Of a stretch of 64,000 nt of DNA, positions 52,712 to 62,584 are shown one piece after another. Each line of letters opens with the position of its first letter. Positions within the stretch are counted from its first letter, which is position 1. The notes under the pieces were generated by a model. It searched no databases. It worked only from the letters and a program-made list of their open reading frames with translations, and was not told where the DNA came from. Source of the stretch: Nocardioides sp. LHD-245 (GTDB taxonomy: Bacteria; Actinomycetota; Actinomycetes; Propionibacteriales; Nocardioidaceae); NCBI RefSeq assembly GCF_030929495.1, contig NZ_JAVFWN010000006.1, positions 124,001 to 188,000 on the forward strand. Direction: 5' to 3'. The translations under genes and the position numbers were made by a program.

Positions 52712-53013
52712 TCTGGTGGGCGGTCCTCGGTGCCGGCATCGGCTGCTACCTGCTCAAGCTCGTCGGCCTCTCCGTCCCGGCCCGCGTGCTCGGCAACCCG
52801 CTCGTCGCCCGGATCGCCGACCTGATCCCGGTCGCCCTGCTCGCCGCCCTGGTGACCGTGCAGGTGCTCGCCGCACCCGAGGGACGCGCTCTCACGCTGG
52901 ACGGGCGGGTGCTCGCCCTGGGCGTGGCGGTCCTGCTGCTGCTCGCCCGGGCGCCCTTCCTGGTGGTGGTCTTCGGCTCCGCCGTGGCCGCCGCCCTCGT
53001 CCGCCTGCTGTAG
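52708..53013 (+). CDS. AzlD domain protein
   Basis: The small partner of AzlC, 101 residues with three or four helices (WWAVLGAGIGCYLLKLVGLSVPARVLGNPLVARIADLIPVALLAAL). The GTG at 52708 overlaps the azlC stop. It ends 176 bases before the convergent dapB, with GC-rich repeats in between. Confidence 0.93.
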   Translation: MIWWAVLGAGIGCYLLKLVGLSVPARVLGNPLVARIADLIPVALLAALVTVQVLAAPEGRALTLDGRVLALGVAVLLLLARAPFLVVVFGSAVAAALVRLL

Positions 53014-53043
53014 CGACCGCGGCGCGGCAGCCCGGCGCCCCCG

Positions 53044-53115
53044 GCCGGCAGCGTGGCGCCCCGCGCCGGCAGCGTGGCGCCCGCGCGCCGGCAGCGTGGC
53101 GCCCGCGCGCAGCGC
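53044..53115. repeat. GC-rich 21-22-bp tandem repeat
   Basis: GCCGGCAGCGTGGCGCCC recurs at 53044, 53065 and 53087 with a partial fourth copy. It is followed at 53117-53172 by an imperfect inverted repeat (ATCGAGG ... GGTCC / GGACC ... CCTCGAT). Together they occupy the gap between convergent azlD and dapB and may act as terminator structure. The GGCAGCG(C/T)GGCG core is shared with the 58-bp repeats at 38149-38320. Confidence 0.75.
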
Positions 53116-53189
53116 ATCGAGGTGCGCCCGCGGTCCGAGCGCAGCGAGGACCGTGCGGAGCGCCTCGATAGGCGACACGCTCGGCCCCA

Positions 53190-54590
<1,401 letters not shown>

Positions 54591-54603
54591 TTAGCCTGCT
54601 GGG

Positions 54604-54757
54604 GCAGCATGCCCGTTTCGGGCTGGCCTGTCTCTCGGAGAGACTCGAACTCGACGTGACCGCGTGGCGATCATTCCACGCCGTCACGTCGGGCCCGCGC
54701 CCTCCGGGAACCCGCCGGGACGGACATGCGTCCTGACCGGCGAACCCCTGGAGAGAC
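54604..54757 (+). ncRNA. Structured 5' leader of the BCCT transporter (candidate cis-regulatory RNA)
   Basis: A TAGCCT box at 54592-54597 places the transcript start near 54604, leaving a leader of about 150 bases. It can fold into GCCCG-TTT-CGGGC (about 54611), GTCTCT-CGG-AGAGAC (about 54630), a long stem 54652-54667 with 54676-54691 (15 of 16 pairs, loop of 8), and GGACG-GACATG-CGTCC (about 54718). The ribosome binding site GGAGAG comes right after. I do not recognise a known riboswitch class. Confidence 0.45.
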
Positions 54758-56515
54758 GTGACCCAGACTTCCAGCACGACCCCGAGCAAGAGCCGCACCT
54801 CCCGAGCCGCCGAGGCGCTGAGTACGCCGGCAGCGGATGTCGTCCCCCACCCGGCCCTCGACCAGGCGGTCGAGACCGAGCGGCCCGCCCGACGCGGACT
54901 AGACCCGGTCGTCTTCGGCACCGCCGCGGCCGTGTGCATCGGCTTCGTCGTGTGGGGCCTGGTGAGCACCACCTCGCTCGGCACCGCCTCCGGCAAGGCG
55001 CTGGACTGGGTGATGACCAACACCGGCTGGCTCTTCGTCCTCACCTCCAGCGGTTTCGTCGTGTTCGTGATCTGGCTGGCGATGAGCAAGTACGGCACGA
55101 TCCCGCTGGGCCGCGACGACGAGGAGCCTGAGTTCCGGACCACCTCGTGGATCGCGATGATGTTCAGTGCCGGCATGGGCATCGGTCTGATGTTCTACGG
55201 CGTCAGCGAGCCGCTCTCACACTTCGTCACCCCGCCCCCGGGCACCGGCGGCGATCCGGACGCCGCCGCGCAGACCGCCATGGCGACCACGATGTTCCAC
55301 TGGACGCTGCACCCGTGGGCGATCTACGCCGTCGTCGGCCTCGCCATCGCCTACGGCGTCTACCGCAAGGGCCGCGTCCAGCTGATCTCCGCCGCCTTCG
55401 TGCCGCTGCTCGGCAAGCGGGCCTCCGGCGGCGCCGGCAAGGTGATCGACATGTTCGCGATCTTCGCGACGCTGTTCGGGTCGGCCACCTCGCTGGGCCT
55501 CGGCGCGCTCCAGATCAGCAGTGGGCTCGAGATCGTCGGCGACGTCGGTCCGCTCGGCAACGGCGCCCTGGTCGTGATCATCACCGTGCTGACCGTCGCC
55601 TTCGTCCTGTCCGCGGTCTCCGGTGTCGCCAAGGGCATCCAGTGGCTCTCGAACATCAACATGGTGCTCGCCGTCGTCCTCGCGCTGTTCCTGTTCGTGG
55701 TCGGGCCGACCGTGTTCATCCTCAACCTGGTGCCGACCTCGCTCGGCAGCTACGTCCAGGATCTCGCGATGATGGCGGCCCGCACCGGCGCCGAGGGGGC
55801 CGACACCGAGGCCTGGCTGAGCGGCTGGACCGTCTTCTACTGGGCCTGGTGGCTGTCCTGGACGCCGTTCGTCGGCATGTTCATCGCGCGCATCTCGCGT
55901 GGGCGCACCATCCGCCAGTTCGTCACCGGCGTGCTGCTCGTCCCGAGCGTCGTGAGCGTGATCTGGTTCTGCATCCTCGGTGGCACCGCCATCGACCTGC
56001 AGAGCACCGGCACCGACATCGCCGACGCGGGCGGCCTCGAGGCCCAGCTCTTCGGCACTCTCGACGCGCTCCCCCTCGCGACCCTCGCCAGCATCCTGGT
56101 CATGCTGCTGGTGGCGATCTTCTTCGTCTCCGGGGCGGATGCGGCATCGATCGTGATGGGCAGCCTGTCCGAGCGCGGCACGACCGAGCCGCGGCGCGCG
56201 GTCGTGATCTTCTGGGGCGTCGCGACCGGCGCGGTCGCCGCGGTGATGCTGCTCGCCGGGGGTGAGGACGCCTTGACGGGTCTGCAGACGATCACCATCG
56301 TGGCGGCACTGCCGTTCGTGGTGATCATGGTCGGCCTCGCCGCCTCCCTGGTCCGCGAGCTGCGCACCGATCCCATGGTCGTCCGTCGCCGCTACGGCGA
56401 GGAGGCGGTCGAGCAGGCCGTCATCACCGGCGTCACCGAGCACGGCGACGACTTCGTGCTCTCCATCGAGCCGGTCGAGCCGGAGCCCGAGCCCGAGCCG
56501 GAAACCGCGCGGTAA
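54758..56515 (+). CDS. BCCT family (betaine/choline/carnitine) transporter
   Basis: A 585-residue secondary transporter for compatible solutes. After a hydrophilic N-terminus of about 45 residues there are 12 helices. Family signature segments: GMGIGLMFYGVSEPLSHF, the substrate-site WTVFYWAWWLSWTPFVGMFIARISRGRTIR (Trp box), and FFVSGADAASIVMGSLS. The C-terminus is Glu/Pro rich. GTG 54758 has GGAGAGAC upstream. Probably used for osmoprotection, under control of the structured leader. Confidence 0.95.
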   Translation: MTQTSSTTPSKSRTSRAAEALSTPAADVVPHPALDQAVETERPARRGLDPVVFGTAAAVCIGFVVWGLVSTTSLGTASGKALDWVMTNTGWLFVLTSSGFVVFVIWLAMSKYGTIPLGRDDEEPEFRTTSWIAMMFSAGMGIGLMFYGVSEPLSHFVTPPPGTGGDPDAAAQTAMATTMFHWTLHPWAIYAVVGLAIAYGVYRKGRVQLISAAFVPLLGKRASGGAGKVIDMFAIFATLFGSATSLGLGALQISSGLEIVGDVGPLGNGALVVIITVLTVAFVLSAVSGVAKGIQWLSNINMVLAVVLALFLFVVGPTVFILNLVPTSLGSYVQDLAMMAARTGAEGADTEAWLSGWTVFYWAWWLSWTPFVGMFIARISRGRTIRQFVTGVLLVPSVVSVIWFCILGGTAIDLQSTGTDIADAGGLEAQLFGTLDALPLATLASILVMLLVAIFFVSGADAASIVMGSLSERGTTEPRRAVVIFWGVATGAVAAVMLLAGGEDALTGLQTITIVAALPFVVIMVGLAASLVRELRTDPMVVRRRYGEEAVEQAVITGVTEHGDDFVLSIEPVEPEPEPEPETAR

Positions 56516-56558
56516 CGTCATTCGTTCCGTGGGCTCATGCCCACGGAACGAATGACGT
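56515..56558. terminator. Bidirectional terminator spanning two stop codons
   Basis: A perfect 20-bp stem (56515-56534 with 56539-56558), loop TCAT. Its first base is the last base of the BCCT gene's TAA and its last base belongs to the stop codon of the convergent M16 protease gene. Both transcription units therefore end on one hairpin. Confidence 0.88.
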
Positions 56559-57883
56559 CACGCCGGCCCGACCAGCGCGAGCAGCTCGGGTCGGCCGAAG
56601 ACCTCGGCGGCGATCTCCCGGACCTCGTCCAGGGTGACCGCCTCGATCCGGGCGATCACCTCGTCGATGCCGAGCACCTCGCCGTTGACGAGCTCGTTCT
56701 TGCCCAGGCGCATCATCCGCGAGCCGGAGTCCTCCAGGCCCAGGATCATGCCGCCGACCAGCTGGCCCTTGCCGCGGGTCAGCTCCTCCTCGGCGATCCC
56801 CTCGGCGGCGATCAGGCGCAGCTGGTCGCGGACCACGCTCAGGACCTCGTCGGTGCGGTCGGGCAGGCAGCCGACCGCGACGCCCACGAGACCGGAGTCG
56901 GCGTAGTGGCTGGCGAAGGAGTAGACGGAGTACGCGAGCCCGCGCAGCTCGCGGACCTCCTGGAACAGCCGGCTGGACGTGCCGCCGCCGAGGGCGGTGT
57001 TGAGTACGCCGAGGGCGTAGCGCCGGTCGTCGTCGCGGGTGATGCCCTCGCGTCCGAGGACCAGGTTGACCTGCTCGAACGGTCGGTCCACCCGCCCCTC
57101 CCCCGGCCCGAGCCGTGCGCGGCGCCGGGCGCCCGTCGTCCGCGCGGGCGCCGGGGCGGCCTGGGCCGCCAGCCAGTCGTGGCGTCCGAACGCCTTCTTC
57201 ACCGCGCGTACGACGGCGCCGTGGTCGAGCGCGCCGGCCACCGAGATCACCGTGTTCGCCGGCACGTAGTGCCGCCGGTAGAAGCGCTTGATCTGGGCCG
57301 GGGTCATCGCCTCGATCGAGCCGGTGGTGCCGGCGATCGGGCGCCCGAGCGGCGAGGCGGCGCCCCAGGCGAGCTCGGCGAGGAGGTTCTGGACGACGTC
57401 GTCCGGGTCGTCGTCGTGCATGGCGATCTCGTCGAGGATGACGTCGCGCTCGGCGTCGACATCGTGGCCTGCGATGACCGATCCGGTGATCATGTCGCCG
57501 AGCACGTCGACGGCGAGCGGCAGGTCGTCGGAGAGCACCCGCGCGTGGAAGCAGGTGTACTCCTTGGCCGTGAACGCGTTGAACTCGCCGCCCACCGCGT
57601 CGAGCTCGATGGAGATGTCGAGTGCCGATCGCTCCGGGGTGCCCTTGAAGAGCAGGTGCTCCAGGAAGTGCGAGGCACCGTGCGTGGCAGCCCGCTCGTC
57701 GCGGGAGCCGACGCCGACCCACACCCCGATGGAGGCGGAGCGGGCCCCGGCCATCTGCTCGGTGACGATGCGCAGCCCGGAGGGGAGCTGGGTGCGGCGG
57801 ACGCGGGAGACGACGAGTCCGTCGGTCCCGGTGACCGTGTGCACGGTCCTGGTGTTGGCGCCGGACGACGCGCGAGCCTGCAT
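56558..57883 (-). CDS. M16 family zinc peptidase (PepR/MlpA-like)
   Basis: A 441-residue processing-peptidase-like protease. The inverted zinc motif HFLEH (ASHFLEHLLFKGT) is at about residues 64-68, with a downstream Glu in the EYTCFHARVL/ERDVILDEIAMHDDDP region; the C-terminal half is the inactive M16 domain. Start ATG 57883, with TACCGT 7 bases upstream (57896-57891). M16 proteases normally follow pnp on the same strand in actinobacteria; here two plus-strand genes lie between them. Confidence 0.94.
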   Translation of the reverse strand: MQARASSGANTRTVHTVTGTDGLVVSRVRRTQLPSGLRIVTEQMAGARSASIGVWVGVGSRDERAATHGASHFLEHLLFKGTPERSALDISIELDAVGGEFNAFTAKEYTCFHARVLSDDLPLAVDVLGDMITGSVIAGHDVDAERDVILDEIAMHDDDPDDVVQNLLAELAWGAASPLGRPIAGTTGSIEAMTPAQIKRFYRRHYVPANTVISVAGALDHGAVVRAVKKAFGRHDWLAAQAAPAPARTTGARRRARLGPGEGRVDRPFEQVNLVLGREGITRDDDRRYALGVLNTALGGGTSSRLFQEVRELRGLAYSVYSFASHYADSGLVGVAVGCLPDRTDEVLSVVRDQLRLIAAEGIAEEELTRGKGQLVGGMILGLEDSGSRMMRLGKNELVNGEVLGIDEVIARIEAVTLDEVREIAAEVFGRPELLALVGPA

Positions 57884-57982
57884 AACCCCGACGGTACCCA
57901 AGCGTTTGGCCCGGAGCGGTATCGGGAAGCCGTCTCACGGGCAGCCATCGGGCCTGCTCGCAGGCGAGAGGAGTCACGGCCC

Positions 57983-58363
57983 ATGGCTGAGTCGGTCAAG
58001 CTGCAGTTCGAGGTCCTCTATCGGGCGGGGACCAAGAACTTCCCCGACCAGGCAGCCGACCTCGCCGCGGCCCTCGAAGGGATCAGCGGGGTCCACCAGC
58101 AGTGGTACGAGCCGACGATCCGCGCCGGGTCGCCTGCCGCACTCGCCCAGGCGCTCGAGATCAACCGGACGGTGTACGGGCTGCTCCGCCGGGCGGTGCT
58201 GTCCTTCCAGGACGCCGCGTCGGCGGTGGTCCTGATCACCAAGGACTTCCAGGCCAGCGACGCCGAGGCGCGCGAGGCCATGCACGCCTTGGGCATCAAG
58301 GCCTCCGACATCCAGACCCCGCCGATGGCGCAGCCTCCTACGTTCGACGAGGCGACGTCGTGA
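57983..58363 (+). CDS. Small helical protein, EspC/WXG100-like (unassigned)
   Basis: A 126-residue, mostly alpha-helical protein without signal peptide or membrane segment. ATG 57983 has GAGAGGAG upstream. The pattern near the end, ITKDFQASDAEAREAMHALG, resembles the tail of EspC/WXG100-type proteins exported by type VII secretion (aromatic-x3-Asp/Glu). A single Trp pair region (HQQWYEP) lies in the turn. Coupled by a 4-base overlap to the next gene. No ESX machinery is in the window, so the assignment is tentative. Confidence 0.6.
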   Translation: MAESVKLQFEVLYRAGTKNFPDQAADLAAALEGISGVHQQWYEPTIRAGSPAALAQALEINRTVYGLLRRAVLSFQDAASAVVLITKDFQASDAEAREAMHALGIKASDIQTPPMAQPPTFDEATS

Positions 58364-59517
58364 CCCGGCCGGACGGTGGTGGTGGCGGCGGGCTCTCCTT
58401 CGACTACAGCGACCAGCGCTTCGAGACCGTCACCGACAAGATCGAGGACCTGCTCGCCGACCTGATGGGCATCGAGGCCGCCGCGGACATGTTCCGCACC
58501 TACCTCGTGAACCTGAAGACGTACCACGAGGACGAGCAGGTGACGCCCACCGTGCGGCCGATGAACCTGCCCGCCAGCAAGCCCTTCACCGTCTATCCCA
58601 TCCTGCCCGAGCCGCCCTTCGACACATCGGGCGACCAGCACTCCTACCAGGACTGGATCAACCAGGCGTACGCCGCGGGCGCCCAGTCGGCGGCGGGGAC
58701 CGGCGCCTGGCTGCGCTCGATCATGGACAACTTCTACCTGGTCGACGCCGAGGCACTGATCAACGGCGCCGACCAGCAGGCCGGTCTGGTGATCCAGCAC
58801 GGGACCACGCTCACCGCCAACCTCGGCGAGGTCAACGCGGCGCTCGCCGATGAATGGGACTGGGACGGCGACTCGATGGACGCCTTCTTCACCTGGGTCG
58901 CGGTCGCCGACGCCGCCCCGGCGGTGATGCTGCTGTTCGCCTACGCGGCGCAGTCGAGTGTCGCGAAGGCCGGTGCCGCGATCGGAGCGACCCAGGAGGC
59001 GATGATGCAGCAGGCGGAGAACGCCCGCGATGCGCTCGAGGCGACCATCAAGGCCTGGCACGACGACGCCGACGCGTTCCCCTTCCCGCCGGGCTCGGAC
59101 TGGAAGTTCAAGGACATCGGGACCGCGATCGGGGGCGTGATCCAGAGCAAGGTCGAGTCCCTCTCGGACACGCTCCCGGACCTGGGTCCGCTCGGCAACC
59201 TCGGCAAGGACTGGGCCCTCGACAAGGTCACGGGCAAGCTGATCTCGAAGATCCCCGCGGTCAAGCCGGCGACGCTGACGTACAAGCTCCTCACCACGCT
59301 CGAGGCGAACGAGGTCGAGGTCGAGAAGCAGCCGACCGCCCAGGTCATCATCGACACCGTCGAGCAGACGTTCCGCGACATCGCGAAGGAGGGCGACGCA
59401 GCGGTCACCACCGCGGGCGAGGGGATCGCCACCCTCGCGGCGTCCCTCCACGACGCCGACCAGCTCGTGATGCCACGCCCCGACCCGACTCCCACCGGCC
59501 ACTACGAGCGCGACTGA
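58360..59517 (+). CDS. Hypothetical protein, candidate type VII secretion substrate
   Basis: A 385-residue protein from GTG 58360. N-terminus GGGGGGLSFDYSDQRFETVTDKIEDLLADL; a Pro-rich segment (about 60-95); a helical middle with a W-containing turn DEWDWDGDSMDAFFTWV (about 164-180), a hydrophobic Ala-rich helix (about 185-210) and a long amphipathic stretch; C-terminus Asp/Pro rich. No enzyme or toxin motif is recognised. The W-D-G hairpin resembles WXG-type substrates. Paired with the small helical protein upstream. Confidence 0.6.
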   Translation: MTRPDGGGGGGLSFDYSDQRFETVTDKIEDLLADLMGIEAAADMFRTYLVNLKTYHEDEQVTPTVRPMNLPASKPFTVYPILPEPPFDTSGDQHSYQDWINQAYAAGAQSAAGTGAWLRSIMDNFYLVDAEALINGADQQAGLVIQHGTTLTANLGEVNAALADEWDWDGDSMDAFFTWVAVADAAPAVMLLFAYAAQSSVAKAGAAIGATQEAMMQQAENARDALEATIKAWHDDADAFPFPPGSDWKFKDIGTAIGGVIQSKVESLSDTLPDLGPLGNLGKDWALDKVTGKLISKIPAVKPATLTYKLLTTLEANEVEVEKQPTAQVIIDTVEQTFRDIAKEGDAAVTTAGEGIATLAASLHDADQLVMPRPDPTPTGHYERD

Positions 59518-59547
59518 GCCTCCGTCCCCGCACGTTCCCACACGGAA

Positions 59548-59583
59548 CGAGGGGGTGGCCGCCCGCAGGCGGCCACCCCCTCG
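59548..59583. terminator. Hairpin terminator between the hypothetical gene and pnp
   Basis: A perfect 16-bp stem (59548-59563 with 59568-59583), loop CGCA, between convergent stop codons at 59517 and 59599. Confidence 0.88.
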
Positions 59584-59598
59584 TGGCGTCTCAGCGAC

Positions 59599-61830
59599 TC
59601 ACTCGGAGTCGGCGGACTCCTCGGCCGGCTCGGCCTCGGCCGACTCGGTCTCCTCGACCACCGGGATGAGGGACAGCTTGCCGCGGTCGTCGATCTCGGC
59701 GATCTCGACCTGGAGCTTCTGCCCCACCGCGACGACGTCCTCGACGTTCTCGACGCGCTTGCCGCCGGCGAGACCACGCAGCTTGCTGATGTGCAGCAGG
59801 CCGTCCTTGCCGGGCATGAGCGCGATGAAGGCGCCGAAGTTGGTCGTCTTGACGACCGTGCCGAGGTAGCGCTCGCCGACCTCGGGCATGGTCGGGTTCG
59901 CGATCGCGTTGATCGCGGACCGGGCCGCCTCGGCCGCCTCACCGTTGGTCGCACCGATGTAGACGGTGCCGTCGTCCTCGATGGAGATCGAGGCGCCGGT
60001 GTCGTCCTGCAGCTGGTTGATCACCTTGCCCTTGGGCCCGATCACCTCGCCGATCTTGTCGACGGGCACCTTGACGGTGATGATCCGCGGCGCGTGGATC
60101 GACATCTCCTCGGGGCCGTCGATGGCCTCGGCCATGACCTCGAGGATGGCCAGACGGGCGTCACGAGCCTGGTTGAGGGCCTTCGCGAGGACCTCGGCCG
60201 GGATGCCGTCGAGCTTGGTGTCGAGCTGGAGCGCGGTGACGAACTCCTTGGTGCCGGCGACCTTGAAGTCCATGTCGCCGAAGGCGTCCTCGGCTCCGAG
60301 GATGTCGGTCAGCGCGACGTACTCGAGCTTGCCGTCGATCTCACCGGAGATCAGGCCCATCGCGATGCCGGCGACGGAGGCCTTCAACGGCACTCCGGCC
60401 TGGAGCAGTGCCAGCGTGGACGCGCAGACCGAGCCCATCGAGGTGGAGCCGTTGGAACCCATGGCCTCGGAGAGCTGGCGGATGGCGTAGGGGAACTCCT
60501 CGCGGCTCGGGAGCACCGGCAGCAGCGCGCGACGGGCGAGCGCGCCGTGGCCGACCTCGCGGCGCTTCGGCGAGCCGACGCGACCGGTCTCGCCGGTGGA
60601 GAACGGCGGGAAGATGTACTTGTGCATGTAGCGGCGGTGCTTCTCCGGGGAGAGCGTGTCGAGCTGCTGCTCCATCTTGAGCATGTCGAGGGTGGTGACT
60701 CCCAGGATCTGGGTCTCGCCACGCTCGAACAGCGCGGAGCCGTGGACCCGCGGGACCACGTCGACCTCGGCGTGCAGCGGACGGATGTCGGCGAGGCCGC
60801 GGCCGTCGATGCGGACCTTGTCGCGCAGCACGCGCTCGCGGACGACCTGCTTGTTGACCGAGCGGAAGGCCGCGCCGATCTCCTTCTCGCGGCCCTCGAA
60901 CTGACCGGCCAGCTTGTCGAGCACGTCGGCCTTGAGCTCGTCGGTGCGCGCCTCGCGCTCCTGCTTGTCGCCGATGGTCATCGCCTCGGTCAGGTCGGCC
61001 TTGGCGGCCGCCTCGACGGCCGCGAAGACGTCGTCCTCGTAGTCGAGGAAGATCGGGAACTCCTGGATCGGCTTGGCGGCCACGTTGGCGAGCTCGACCT
61101 GGGCCTCGACCAGCTGCTTGATGAACGGCTTGGCGGCGTCCAGACCGCTGGCGACGATCTCCTCGGTCGGCGCCTGGGCGCCGGACGTGACCAGGCCCCA
61201 CGACTGCTCGGTGGCCTCGGCCTCGACCATCATGATGGCGACGTCACCGGTCTCGGTGACCCGGCCGGCGACGACCATGTCGAAGACGGCGTTCTCGAGC
61301 TGGCTGTGGGTCGGGAAGGCGACCCACTGGCCGTCGATCAGGGCGACCCGGGTCGCGCCGACGGGGCCGGAGAACGGCAGGCCGGAGAGCTGGGTCGACA
61401 TCGACGCCGCATTGATGGCGAGCACGTCGTACGGCGTGTCGGGGTTGAGGGCCATCACGGTGATGACGACCTGGACCTCGTTGCGCAGGCCCTTCTTGAA
61501 GGTCGGGCGCAGCGGGCGGTCGATGAGACGGCAGGTGAGGATCGCGTCCTCACCCGGACGACCCTCGCTGCGGAAGAAGGAGCCGGGGATCTTGCCCGCG
61601 GCGTACATCCGCTCCTCGACGTCGATCGTCAGGGGGAAGAAGTCGAAGTGGTCCTTGGGGTGCTTCCCGGCGGTCGTCGCCGAGAGCAGCATGGTGTCGT
61701 CGTCGAGGTAGGCGGTCACCGAGCCGGCGGCCTGACGGGCCAGCAGGCCCGTCTCGAACTTGACGGTGCGGGTGCCGAACTTGCCGTTGTCGAGAACGGT
61801 CTCGACGGCGGAGATGACGGGTTCAGTCAA
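59599..61830 (-). CDS. pnp: Polyribonucleotide nucleotidyltransferase / guanosine pentaphosphate synthetase
   Basis: Degrades RNA from the 3' end by phosphorolysis; in actinobacteria also linked to (p)ppGpp synthesis. 743 residues: two RNase PH domains, an alpha-helical linker, then KH ([19 protein letters not shown]) and S1 ([31 protein letters not shown]) domains, with an acidic tail. The start appears to be TTG at 61830. Between rpsO and pnp are a terminator hairpin, a long imperfect stem and a TAGTGT box, so pnp can be expressed by read-through or from its own promoter. Confidence 0.96.
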   Translation of the reverse strand: MTEPVISAVETVLDNGKFGTRTVKFETGLLARQAAGSVTAYLDDDTMLLSATTAGKHPKDHFDFFPLTIDVEERMYAAGKIPGSFFRSEGRPGEDAILTCRLIDRPLRPTFKKGLRNEVQVVITVMALNPDTPYDVLAINAASMSTQLSGLPFSGPVGATRVALIDGQWVAFPTHSQLENAVFDMVVAGRVTETGDVAIMMVEAEATEQSWGLVTSGAQAPTEEIVASGLDAAKPFIKQLVEAQVELANVAAKPIQEFPIFLDYEDDVFAAVEAAAKADLTEAMTIGDKQEREARTDELKADVLDKLAGQFEGREKEIGAAFRSVNKQVVRERVLRDKVRIDGRGLADIRPLHAEVDVVPRVHGSALFERGETQILGVTTLDMLKMEQQLDTLSPEKHRRYMHKYIFPPFSTGETGRVGSPKRREVGHGALARRALLPVLPSREEFPYAIRQLSEAMGSNGSTSMGSVCASTLALLQAGVPLKASVAGIAMGLISGEIDGKLEYVALTDILGAEDAFGDMDFKVAGTKEFVTALQLDTKLDGIPAEVLAKALNQARDARLAILEVMAEAIDGPEEMSIHAPRIITVKVPVDKIGEVIGPKGKVINQLQDDTGASISIEDDGTVYIGATNGEAAEAARSAINAIANPTMPEVGERYLGTVVKTTNFGAFIALMPGKDGLLHISKLRGLAGGKRVENVEDVVAVGQKLQVEIAEIDDRGKLSLIPVVEETESAEAEPAEESADSE

Positions 61831-61897
61831 AGTGTTCTCTTATTCGTGCGTACGGGACACGCTGCCCCGCGGGAATGGATGTGAGTTGTTGCCAGCC

Positions 61898-61903
61898 ACA
61901 CTA
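61898..61903 (-). promoter_or_regulatory. -10 box candidate for pnp
   Basis: TAGTGT on the minus strand, 67 bases before the TTG start, just downstream of the rpsO terminator. No clear -35 box; it would give a leader of about 60 bases. Confidence 0.4.
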
Positions 61904-61922
61904 GCGAGCAGCGGGCCAAATG

Positions 61923-61956
61923 CAGAACGGGCGACCCGAGAGGGTCGCCCGTTCTG
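61923..61956 (-). terminator. Hairpin between rpsO and pnp
   Basis: A perfect 15-bp stem (61923-61937 with 61942-61956), loop of 4, about 140 bases after the rpsO stop and before the pnp promoter candidate. Likely terminates or attenuates rpsO transcription. Confidence 0.8.
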
Positions 61957-61967
61957 TCGATCTCATC

Positions 61968-62095
61968 CGTGGCGTTCACGGTGCTTCTGCGCGTGCGGCC
62001 GCAAGGCGGCGGCCCGAAGGCGGCCTTCAAGCGGAGCGGGCCGTCGAGGGCCGCCAACGCCGCGGACGCTCCGCAGAAGTGCCGTGAACGCCGCG
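61968..62095 (-). ncRNA. Long imperfect stem directly after rpsO (candidate processing site)
   Basis: Arms 61968-61992 and 62071-62095 pair at 22 of 25 positions and enclose a 78-base GC-rich loop with its own smaller inverted repeats (GGCGGCCC/GGGCCGCC type). It begins 3 bases after the rpsO stop. A double-stranded element in the rpsO-pnp gap is where RNase III acts in enteric bacteria; a similar role here is inference. Confidence 0.55.
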
Positions 62096-62097
62096 GA

Positions 62098-62373
62098 TCA
62101 GCGGCGGAGGCCTAGACGCTCGACAATGGAGCGGTAGCGCTCGATCTCGGTCTTCTTCAGGTAGTTGAGAAGACGACGGCGCTGGCCGACGAGGAGCAGC
62201 AGGCCACGACGGCTGTGGTGGTCGTGCTTGTGCTGCTTGAGGTGCTCGGTCAGGTGGCTGATCCGGTGGCTCAGGAGCGCGATCTGGACCTCGGGCGAAC
62301 CGGTGTCACCCTCGGCGGTGGCGTACTCCGCGATGATCTTCTTCTTGGTCTCAGCGTCGGTACCGACTGCCAT
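62098..62373 (-). CDS. rpsO: 30S ribosomal protein S15
   Basis: A 91-residue protein of the small subunit that binds the 16S rRNA central domain. Full conserved sequence, including [49 protein letters not shown] and [13 protein letters not shown] very strong ribosome binding site GAGGAAGAGGAG precedes the ATG. The leader can form alternative hairpins. Confidence 0.98.
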   Translation of the reverse strand: MAVGTDAETKKKIIAEYATAEGDTGSPEVQIALLSHRISHLTEHLKQHKHDHHSRRGLLLLVGQRRRLLNYLKKTEIERYRSIVERLGLRR

Positions 62374-62393
62374 GGAAACTCCTCTTCCTCGCC

Positions 62394-62442
62394 CTGGGGC
62401 TCAGTGCTCGTTGCGCGGCGCCCCAGCCTGAAATCCTGGGGC
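62394..62442 (-). promoter_or_regulatory. rpsO leader with mutually exclusive hairpins
   Basis: On the minus strand GCCCCAG (62442-62436), CTGGGGC (62426-62420) and GCCCCAG (62400-62394) occur in order, so the middle block can pair with either flank. The last copy lies just before the ribosome binding site. A TAACCT box near 62480 could be the -10. This is the kind of layout used for S15 autoregulation, but binding is not shown. Confidence 0.5.
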
Positions 62443-62584
62443 TCTCTTTGTCCGCGGCCGTTCTGACGGCAACCGCACAAGGTTAACAGCGGAGGTGACC
62501 CGACCCCGAATCGCTGCGGCCTGACACATCGGGCCGCCCCGGCCCGTCGAGCAGGATGACGAGCAGACCACAGAGAGGACGTCC

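Noticed and set aside
54604..54757. Glycine riboswitch before the BCCT transporter
   Set aside because: A GGAGAG block is present, but the conserved GAAGG-type block and the aptamer three-way junction were not found.
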